This document shows, piece after piece, positions 25,623 through 32,366 of a stretch of 64,000 nt of DNA. The stretch is from NCBI RefSeq assembly GCF_008122525.1, contig NZ_VSRV01000001.1, forward strand, positions 2,046,001 through 2,110,000. Reading direction: 5' to 3'. The notes below the pieces were generated by a model. The model searched no databases. It was not told the origin of the DNA and was given only the letters and a program-made list of their open reading frames with translations. The stretch comes from Marinomonas sp. IMCC 4694 (lineage in GTDB: Bacteria > Pseudomonadota > Gammaproteobacteria > Pseudomonadales > Marinomonadaceae). A program made the position numbers and the translations under genes. Position 1 is the first letter of the stretch, and each line of letters starts with the position of its first letter.

Positions 25623-26105
25623 TCATGAGGGTCTCATCAATAAATTCACCGACCCATTAGAGTGAAATTGAGCCGCTTGCTTTTTTTTCTTTCCGACCAA
25701 AACTGGACCATTATCTAGAAATAAAAAGGCTTTCCATGTGCGCTTAAATACTCCCCAGGTCAATTCAAACACCAGTTCGTTTTGACAGCAAAAATACACC
25801 CTAGTATCTTCTCCCCAAGATGAAAAGTGCAGTAGCAAAGCTTCCGGTAACAGCAACTGATCACTGTCCCACACCCCTTCCCATTGAATTTTCCCATCTA
25901 CGACTTGTGCATCACGACGTTTTAACCAATCGCGTTCTGAAAAATGATCGGGGTGAATTTGCTCCTCACTTATGTAATCTCGCCAAATTTGTGCAGCGCC
26001 TTGCTCACTCAACAAACGGATAGCGTGAAGATCCTCAAGTTCAACTTTTGGGTCATTGCGTTTAAAAATCCAACTCTTTGAAAACTGCTCTAATGATTGG
26101 TACAA
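25623..26105 (-). CDS. DUF2947 family protein
   Basis: A 160-residue soluble protein rich in aromatic residues, with SWIFKRNDPKVELEDLHAI near the start and the conserved tract VFELTWGVFKRTWKAFLFLD followed by a Lys-rich patch (GKKKKQAAQF). This pattern fits the DUF2947 family of marine gammaproteobacteria, an identification made from memory. No function is known and no catalytic motif is apparent. It is convergent with the DTW gene and divergent from the small basic protein gene at 26262. Confidence 0.72.
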   Translation of the reverse strand: MYQSLEQFSKSWIFKRNDPKVELEDLHAIRLLSEQGAAQIWRDYISEEQIHPDHFSERDWLKRRDAQVVDGKIQWEGVWDSDQLLLPEALLLHFSSWGEDTRVYFCCQNELVFELTWGVFKRTWKAFLFLDNGPVLVGKKKKQAAQFHSNGSVNLLMRPS

Positions 26106-26210
26106 GGCTCATTCCTTATGTAAACAATAAAATGGAAAAAGGATGAGAAAAACTCATCAATTGAGTGAAAAAGGATCGTTTGTTCAATCGGTCAAATATA
26201 CCTAATATCG

Positions 26211-26233
26211 GTGTTGTTGTAATAAAACAACAC
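26211..26233 (+). promoter_or_regulatory. Leader hairpin before the small basic protein gene
   Basis: GTGTTGTT-GTAATAA-AACAACAC, 8-bp perfect arms, ends 28 bp before the start codon at 26262. Its position in the likely 5' untranslated region suggests a stability or control element. Confidence 0.4.
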
Positions 26234-26261
26234 TTAAAACCACTCACTTTAGGAGAATAAC

Positions 26262-26453
26262 ATGGACTCTCAACAACAATACGAAGCGCTTTTGGCTAAA
26301 TGGGGATACGTAGACACCACATTGGAAGACCACGCTCGCAAACAAAAACGCACACGTCGTGTTAAAGCGGTTGTTGCTTTCTTTCTGGGTACAGTAAAAA
26401 ACCTTAAAAAAGCCAGTGCACGCCCACAAATATTAGGCCAAACGGCGAACTAA
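26262..26453 (+). CDS. Small basic protein of unknown function
   Basis: A 63-residue protein with a textbook ribosome binding site (TTAGGAGAATAAC before ATG), which makes it credible as a gene. The first half is acidic to neutral (QQYEALLAKWGYVDTTLEDH), the second half strongly basic (RKQKRTRRVKAVVAFFLGTV) with a short hydrophobic stretch too short for a firm membrane call. It may bind nucleic acid or associate with the membrane; neither is shown. A hairpin lies in its leader. I do not recognise the family. Confidence 0.75.
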   Translation: MDSQQQYEALLAKWGYVDTTLEDHARKQKRTRRVKAVVAFFLGTVKNLKKASARPQILGQTAN

Positions 26454-26620
26454 CGCACTATTCACGGATTATAAAAGTACTTTTTACGAGACAAGCCCAC
26501 CGAACGGCGATGCAATGTATCGTAAATACTCTTTAAGGGGAGAAAAATAATAACCCCCTCCCTTCCTTGTTCGTCTAAAAATTCGTTATTATCAAGATCC
26601 ATTCACGACGATATTTTCTT

Positions 26621-27265
26621 ATGGCGTATTCTTACAAAGCAATAATTTTTGATTGTGACGGTGTGATTGTTGACACTGAAAACATTTCTAACCACATTTT
26701 AAGGTCCATGTTGAGCGAACAGGGTCTTGTGATTGACGACGAAACTTTGCATTCAAAATTCACAGGGTTTACCAACAAACAAAACCTCATTAATGCAGAG
26801 AAACTTCTCGGCAAACCTTTACCTTCCAATTTTGCTGACATTTACCGTCAAAAATTTCACGCGATTATTGATGAAGAGCTTGAGCCTATTAAAGGCGTTC
26901 GAGCCCTACTTGAAAAAATCAACGTACCCATCGCAATGGCAACCAATGCACGTCGGCAAGAAATGAACTTTAAACTCGACAAAATACAATTATTAGAACG
27001 CTTTGCCCTTCGCTTTTGTGTCGAGGACGTGGAAAACGGCAAACCAGCACCCGATATGTATTTAAAAGCCGCAGCGGCCTTACACATTGACCCCAAAGAT
27101 TGCCTCGTCATAGAAGACTCTGTAGCGGGCATCACGGCGGGGCATGCAGCTGGTATGACAGTTTTGGCGTTTTGTGAAACACTGAACAAAAATATCCAGC
27201 TGGCCGCCGGCGCAACACAATGCTTTGACACAATGGAAGAACTTGAAGGATTGCTAGGTTTATAG
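26621..27265 (+). CDS. HAD superfamily hydrolase (beta-phosphoglucomutase-like)
   Basis: A 214-residue HAD phosphatase of the subfamily with an alpha-helical cap. Motif I is FDCDGVIVDTE (about 10-20, nucleophile Asp), motif II is MATNARR near 107, motif III includes KPAPDMYLKAA near 146, and motif IV is LVIEDSVAGITAG near 163-175. The order and spacing match YieH/beta-phosphoglucomutase-like phosphatases. The substrate cannot be predicted. It is convergent with ndpA, with a hairpin between. Confidence 0.9.
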   Translation: MAYSYKAIIFDCDGVIVDTENISNHILRSMLSEQGLVIDDETLHSKFTGFTNKQNLINAEKLLGKPLPSNFADIYRQKFHAIIDEELEPIKGVRALLEKINVPIAMATNARRQEMNFKLDKIQLLERFALRFCVEDVENGKPAPDMYLKAAAALHIDPKDCLVIEDSVAGITAGHAAGMTVLAFCETLNKNIQLAAGATQCFDTMEELEGLLGL

Positions 27266-27333
27266 CGCTCCTTTTCGTTTATAACCAAGCCCTGTACCGC
27301 TGATATTAGCCATGGCTCATTCCTTCATCAATG

Positions 27334-27355
27334 GCTCGTTCTTTAAAGAGCGAGC
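27334..27355. terminator. Candidate hairpin between convergent genes
   Basis: GCTCGTTCTTT-AAAGAGCGAGC is palindromic over 22 bp with one T-G mismatch, between the HAD and ndpA genes. It lacks a T tract, so a terminator role is only possible. Confidence 0.35.
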
Positions 27356-27374
27356 TAAGCCGCTTAACTAAGAC

Positions 27375-28403
27375 CTAAACCGACATTAATTCTAATTGTT
27401 TTAGCAAGCTTCTCGGTAAGTTTTTAATGGTAAGCGTACCGGTGTCAGCGTCAAACATTACAGATTCACCAAGCAAATCACTATCAAAGCTTAATGTCAA
27501 AGCACGAGAACTCCCCGATAAGCGTGTCAGTTTTTTCAGCGCGGCTTTTTCGACGAAAATCTCTTTCTCCATGTTAAAACTGTCTGAGCCCGCGATGTCT
27601 AAAAACTTATTCGCCTGCTCAGTAGAAAATCGAGACTCAACCTGAGAGGCAATGTCTTTTATAGCAAGTGGCTCGCGGTCTTGCGCTTTTGCCTGACAGT
27701 GCTCTGCCACCACTTTTTTAAACTCATTAGCTTGCCTAGTCGGAAGCCCTTCTGATACACAAAAAGCCGACGTTAAATCGACGAGTTTTTTCGTCTCCTT
27801 GGCAGCGACTTTAGGCTCGTCACAGCCAATAAACTGGGTAAAATATTCACTTTCAAACTTTGGTGCTCGACCAAAACGAAACGCGATATAACGCCCATCA
27901 TCACCGGACTGCCACGCCGTTAAATTGATGCGCAATGACATGTGTAACTTTTCCGTCTCAATTTGATCGATTTGCGACAGACTTAAATCGCTACCAAGAC
28001 CAATCCCTTTTTTTCGCTTCAACATAACAATGTATAAAAAATGCGTATCATTAAGTTCATAATGGTTAAACCACAGCAAACCACCTTCTACCGCTTCTAC
28101 CGGCTCTACATATTTTAGATATTCCGCTGCACACTGTTTGGTAAATTCCGCAAAATTTACAAAGCCATCATTTTTAAAGTGCTTAAATAATAGGCTTGGT
28201 AATTGCGCTCCCTCCTCGCTGCCTTGAGGGTTAACAAAACGGCCTGTATTCATACCCGAACGATTAAACAAGTTCGTCACCTGAGCCGACAAAGCCTCCG
28301 CCTGACCATCGACAGGGTTTTCATTTGGTCGCGCGATCAATATGGCTTTACGTTCACCCTCGTGTTTTTGAATCTCATGTACAATTAAGTTGCTAATAGA
28401 CAC
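27375..28403 (-). CDS. ndpA: Nucleoid-associated protein NdpA (YejK)
   Basis: A 342-residue YejK/NdpA protein, near the 335 of E. coli. The N-terminus ISNLIVHEIQKHE and the segment LLWFNHYELNDTHFLYIVML with KRKKGIGLGSDLSLSQIDQI are family landmarks. YejK binds nucleoid DNA and interacts with topoisomerases. The start is a GTG at 28401-28403 preceded by GAGG. It is divergent from the small gene at 28490 with 86 bp between starts. Confidence 0.94.
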   Translation of the reverse strand: MSISNLIVHEIQKHEGERKAILIARPNENPVDGQAEALSAQVTNLFNRSGMNTGRFVNPQGSEEGAQLPSLLFKHFKNDGFVNFAEFTKQCAAEYLKYVEPVEAVEGGLLWFNHYELNDTHFLYIVMLKRKKGIGLGSDLSLSQIDQIETEKLHMSLRINLTAWQSGDDGRYIAFRFGRAPKFESEYFTQFIGCDEPKVAAKETKKLVDLTSAFCVSEGLPTRQANEFKKVVAEHCQAKAQDREPLAIKDIASQVESRFSTEQANKFLDIAGSDSFNMEKEIFVEKAALKKLTRLSGSSRALTLSFDSDLLGESVMFDADTGTLTIKNLPRSLLKQLELMSV

Positions 28404-28489
28404 CAGCTACCTCTTACGTTTAATATGGAAAATTACGGTTATTTTTTAACCCATTCATTCACGACAGGATCTTGCCAAACAACCACACT

Positions 28490-28807
28490 ATGATAAAACC
28501 AAAAACCAGCAAAAGAGACACAAGAAACGAGCTTGAATCTCTGGTAGATCAATTTATCAAGAAAAACGGAACCATCCAGCAAGTGAATATGGGGGAGTCC
28601 GGTTTAGTTGATGGCAAGTATAACACGAGCCACATAGGCTTTAATGAACCAAAACAAGATCGTACGCCTTTAAATCACGTCGTTGCGGCTATTCAACAGC
28701 GCAAACAAAATAGGATGGCACCTCAAACTACGGTTAAAAAGCGAGCAAAGAAAAAAGTCATTTATGACGATTTTGGAGAGCCTCTTCGCTGGGTATGGGA
28801 GGAATGA
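28490..28807 (+). CDS. Small charged protein, possible SutA-like regulator
   Basis: A 105-residue, highly charged protein that I do not recognise with confidence. The helix ELESLVDQFIKKNGTIQQVN (about 14-33) recalls the core of the Pseudomonas RNA-polymerase-associated factor SutA (EEFLSRGGKVQEI), with flexible tails on both sides and a basic C-terminal stretch (KKRAKKKVIYDDFGEPLRWV). I use ATG at 28490; a TTG at 28472 is an alternative. It is divergent from ndpA. The similarity is short and judged by eye only. Confidence 0.65.
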   Translation: MIKPKTSKRDTRNELESLVDQFIKKNGTIQQVNMGESGLVDGKYNTSHIGFNEPKQDRTPLNHVVAAIQQRKQNRMAPQTTVKKRAKKKVIYDDFGEPLRWVWEE

Positions 28808-28899
28808 GAAGAGTTAAAGCGTTTTTCTTTTAACGATTTAAGATTCTCTGCCGATACAGTAATAATGGCCATTTAGTCACCATATATTAAGGAGCAATC

Positions 28900-29322
28900 A
28901 TGTCAATTCGATACCTACACGCCATGATAAGAACAGATAAGCCAGATGAGAGCCACGCTTTTTATACAAAAGGTTTAGGCCTGATTCAAACGAGACGCAT
29001 CGACAGCGAGAAGGGCCAATTTTCACTGATTTATTACGCCACAGAACAAGGCGCGCCAGAAGTTGAATTAACTCATAACTGGAGTGATCGCACTTACACT
29101 AGTGGAGACCAGTTTGGTCACTTAGCCTTTGAAGTAGACGATATCTACCAAGTATGCGAAACACTGCAATCCCTGGGAGTGACCATTTTACGACCACCAC
29201 GCGATGGACATATGGCCTTTATTAAGGACCCAAATGGTGTATCAATAGAGCTTCTACAGAAAGAGGAATCGCTTGAAATCGCCGAACCATGGGCGTCTAT
29301 GCAAAGCTCGGGGACCTGGTAG
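28900..29322 (+). CDS. gloA: Lactoylglutathione lyase (glyoxalase I)
   Basis: A 140-residue VOC-fold glyoxalase I, similar in length to E. coli GloA (135). The four metal ligands are present: His in YLHAMIR near position 7, Glu in EVELTHNW near 57, His in FGHLAFEVDD near 75 and Glu in SIELLQ near 123. The enzyme isomerises the hemithioacetal of methylglyoxal and glutathione to S-lactoylglutathione. The ribosome binding site (AAGGAGCAATC) is good. It seems monocistronic. Confidence 0.9.
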   Translation: MSIRYLHAMIRTDKPDESHAFYTKGLGLIQTRRIDSEKGQFSLIYYATEQGAPEVELTHNWSDRTYTSGDQFGHLAFEVDDIYQVCETLQSLGVTILRPPRDGHMAFIKDPNGVSIELLQKEESLEIAEPWASMQSSGTW

Positions 29323-29438
29323 TTACATTAATTTACAAAAGTGTGGCATAATTAAACAAAGATACAAAAAGCCGATAGCTATATTTACGTTTATTTCTTA
29401 AGCTAAATTATCGATAGTCATAAAAAAGGTCTCATATT

Positions 29439-30065
29439 ATGAAGACATCCATAAAAATCATCAGTTTAGTTGCGATGTTAATCGCGTCTAGTCAGTTGCA
29501 TGCTGCAGAGAGCTTATACGCTGCAAACATACAGTCTCGACTTTCAGACACTGATAAAGATGGTGTTATCGATGCACGAGACCTTTGCCCTGACACCCCA
29601 GTCAACTCCGCTATCGATAATTATGGCTGCCCTAGTCAGACGACAAAGCTGTTGACAATAGAACTGAACATTCTTTTTGATTCAGGTAAAGCCGATATCA
29701 ATCCTCGATTTTATAGTGAGCTTAAAGAGTTGGCTACTTTTCTTAGAAACAACCCATCCAGCACAGTGGTGATTGAAGGCCATACTGACAGTGATGGTTC
29801 AGCAGACCTTAACCGTGAACTCTCGCAAAAACGTGCCACAGCCATTGCCGATGTTCTAGTGGACAGTTTTAGAATCCTACCAAACCGCGTTAAAGGGGTT
29901 GGCTATGGGGAAACACGTCCTATTGCCGATAACACTACCGACGCTGGACGCAAGCAAAACCGTCGCGTGGTTGCGGAAGTATTCGCCAAACAGCAGCTGT
30001 CTAACGAGCGCTGGACCATCTACAGTGTTGACCAAAACTCAAGCACGGCCTTAAACAATCGATAA
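29439..30065 (+). CDS. OmpA-family outer-membrane protein with thrombospondin type 3 repeat
   Basis: A 208-residue secreted protein. Signal peptide about 1-22 (cleaved near QLHAAES), a short linker with a calcium-binding TSP3-type motif DTDKDGVIDARDLCPDTP (about 37-54), then an OmpA C-terminal peptidoglycan-binding domain (about 70-195) with VVIEGHTDSDGSADLN and the conserved Asp and Arg positions (SQKRATAIAD, KQNRRVVAEV). It would tie the outer membrane or periplasm to peptidoglycan. No beta-barrel region is present. Next genes are unrelated. Confidence 0.9.
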   Translation: MKTSIKIISLVAMLIASSQLHAAESLYAANIQSRLSDTDKDGVIDARDLCPDTPVNSAIDNYGCPSQTTKLLTIELNILFDSGKADINPRFYSELKELATFLRNNPSSTVVIEGHTDSDGSADLNRELSQKRATAIADVLVDSFRILPNRVKGVGYGETRPIADNTTDAGRKQNRRVVAEVFAKQQLSNERWTIYSVDQNSSTALNNR

Positions 30066-30510
30066 TAAAACCCATTTAATGTTACGACAAACGGTTTTTA
30101 TTCCTTCTATGTGAACTTAACGTTCACCCAGCTTATAAGAGCCGGACAGACGAAATGAACCGCTCATTGACAGGAAGACCAAACACAGGGCTTCCTGCTT
30201 TGTTTTGATGCTGCCAATAAACGAAAAATAACACGACTGAAACACCAACAAAGTTGCATTATTTTTTGAAAAAAGACCATTTAAACAAAAAGAAAAAATA
30301 TTTTCCCCCTTCACTTAAAAGCGAATCATAAACGCTATCTTTCTGTTTTAGCTAACAATTTAGCCTTACAGAAACGATACAAAAACACACAATTACTATC
30401 AATAATAAGTCAAATTAATGTTAGTATTGCCTAATATATAGTTATAGTCTCATTCATAGTCTATATTTGTAAGTAGCGAAGCCACGCATACATAGATAAA
30501 GGAAACGTCG
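30066..30510. other. Intergenic region upstream of the Aer-type receptor
   Basis: A 445-bp AT-rich gap without a supported gene. A minus-strand frame at 30117-30314 lacks a ribosome binding site and looks accidental. I see no FliA-type promoter for the receptor and no strong hairpin apart from weak pairings near 30170-30200. Confidence 0.5.
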
Positions 30511-32064
30511 ATGCGCAACAACTCACCGATTACCAAAACAGAAAAAACATTCTCCCATTCAGTAAAGCTTATATCAGTAACTGATAAAGACGGCAGGATT
30601 GTTAGTTGCAATGAGGCGTTTATTGACATCAGTGGGTTTGATAAGAGTGAGCTGGTGGGGGAGCATCACAATATCGTGAGACACCCAGAGATGCCAGCAG
30701 AAGCTTTTAAAGTAATGTGGCAGCACTTAAATGCGGGCAAACCTTGGATGGGAATGGTTAAAAATCGCTGTAAAAATGGCGATTTTTATTGGGTAGATGC
30801 TTACGTTACGCCAGTAACGAAAGAAGGGAAGATTATAGGCTACGAGTCTGTTCGTTCATGCCCTAACCGTAAAGACGTGGAACGCGCCGACAAACTCTAT
30901 AAGCAAATCAATGCCGGTCACCCCATTAGGGGCGCGCTGCCGATTTCGGTCCAAAATTTGGCTTTAATAATAGCTATAGCGACCTGCGCAGGGTTGTTCG
31001 CATTTGGTTATGAACACTCGTCTCAAGCGGCTCTTCTGCTGTCAACTCTTAGCTACGCATTCTGGTCCTCTACGACAACAAGAAAGACGATATCTTCCCT
31101 CACTACCATTCTTAGTCATTCGTTTTCGCATCCGCTAGCGGTTAAAACATATACCGATGATTCTGAAACCGTTGGTACGGTCAAAGTCGCCATACTGAGC
31201 CAGATTGCGCACTTAAACACCGTCATAACTCAAATTGAAAATGCCGCTTTTCTGGTTGCAACTGAGTCTGACAACAGCGCCGAACTGACTAATTTGACAA
31301 AACAAGCCATTGAAAGCCAGCAAGCAGAAACCCTTCAAGTTGCCAAGGCCATCGGCGAAATGACCATGGCGATTTCAGAGGTATCCAAACATGTTGGCGA
31401 CACCGCCCACAGTGCAGATACGGCTAACCAGCTCTCAATGGATGGCGCTAGTGTGGCCAAGGACACCCACAAGGCGATTAAAAAATTAAAAGACACCGTC
31501 CAAAAAATCGGTAGTTCGGTGCACGGCGTTTCTGATCAAACCGCAAAAATTGCTCAAGCTGCCCAAATGATTGAGCAGATTGCAGATCAAACCAATCTAC
31601 TCGCGCTTAATGCGGCCATTGAGGCAGCAAGAGCTGGCGAACAAGGTCGTGGCTTTGCCGTTGTGGCGGACGAAGTGAGAAGCTTAGCGCACCGAACCCA
31701 AGAATCAACAAAAGAGATATACGTGATTGTTAGTGAGTTAACCGAACGCGCAAACCAAGCCGTTGACATCGCGGAAACGGGGACACACGACGCAGAAGAG
31801 GGTTTATCTCAAGTCATTCAGAGCAGTAAGATGCTGTCTGGCATTTCTGAATCAGTGAACAAAATAGCCTCTATGTCAACTCAGATGGCCACGGCAGTAG
31901 AAGAACAGTCGTATGTGGCTGAGGACATTAAAAAGCAAATCGCGACCATTTCGTCTTTGGCAGATACCAGTACCCAGAGCTCCTCAAAACTCGCTGAAAC
32001 GATACATTATTTAAAGAAAATATCCGATGAACTGCACGAGCTTGTCGTGCGATTTAAACGCTAG
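30511..32064 (+). CDS. aer: Aer-type PAS-domain methyl-accepting chemotaxis protein
   Basis: A 517-residue energy-taxis receptor of the Aer type. The N-terminal PAS domain (about 15-120) has KLISVTDKDGRIVSCNEAF, IVRHPEMPAEAFKVMW and NGDFYWVDAYVTPV, the flavin-binding PAS pattern of E. coli Aer. Two hydrophobic segments near 155-190 form the membrane hairpin, then comes the signalling domain with the tip DQTNLLALNAAIEAARAGE (about 355-373). Aer senses the redox state through FAD and steers cells towards suitable oxygen. The gene precedes a diguanylate cyclase on the same strand, separated by about 300 bp. Confidence 0.93.
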   Translation: MRNNSPITKTEKTFSHSVKLISVTDKDGRIVSCNEAFIDISGFDKSELVGEHHNIVRHPEMPAEAFKVMWQHLNAGKPWMGMVKNRCKNGDFYWVDAYVTPVTKEGKIIGYESVRSCPNRKDVERADKLYKQINAGHPIRGALPISVQNLALIIAIATCAGLFAFGYEHSSQAALLLSTLSYAFWSSTTTRKTISSLTTILSHSFSHPLAVKTYTDDSETVGTVKVAILSQIAHLNTVITQIENAAFLVATESDNSAELTNLTKQAIESQQAETLQVAKAIGEMTMAISEVSKHVGDTAHSADTANQLSMDGASVAKDTHKAIKKLKDTVQKIGSSVHGVSDQTAKIAQAAQMIEQIADQTNLLALNAAIEAARAGEQGRGFAVVADEVRSLAHRTQESTKEIYVIVSELTERANQAVDIAETGTHDAEEGLSQVIQSSKMLSGISESVNKIASMSTQMATAVEEQSYVAEDIKKQIATISSLADTSTQSSSKLAETIHYLKKISDELHELVVRFKR

Positions 32065-32366
32065 CGGTTTCAATATCGACAAGCTTCGTCTGGTCATACT
32101 GATGATTTATTCACCAGACGCAGCGATTGTTACAGAAACCGCCTCTTCATTTGATATATTTATTCAGCAGAATCCCTTCTGCTGGCAAGGTGGTTACAGT
32201 CATGCACGGGAATAACAACTGAATTAATACACACCTCAAGCACATCATTTAAATATATAGCCACTTTTTCCTTAACACACAGAAGTGCTGCGAAAGTCTC
32301 CTCAAATACGCTATTATTGTGATCAAATTGATTGCAACTCATTGAAAGTGTATTAAGAGAGAAGAA
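32065..32366. other. Intergenic region with hairpin after the Aer-type gene
   Basis: This 302-bp gap holds an inverted repeat at 32087-32120 (CGTCTGGT and ACCAGACG, 8-bp arms, 18-nt loop) just after the receptor stop, a possible terminator. No gene is supported here; the minus-strand frame at 32160-32528 overlaps the next gene. Confidence 0.5.
32087..32120. repeat. Intergenic inverted repeat
   Basis: CGTCTGGT and ACCAGACG arms with an 18-nt loop, 23 bp past the Aer-type stop codon. It shares the CGTCTG stem and the 18-nt loop length with the hairpin at 19282-19323. Confidence 0.5.

Noticed and set aside
30117..30314. 65-codon minus-strand frame in the gap before the Aer-type gene
   Set aside because: No ribosome binding site and AT-rich random-looking composition.
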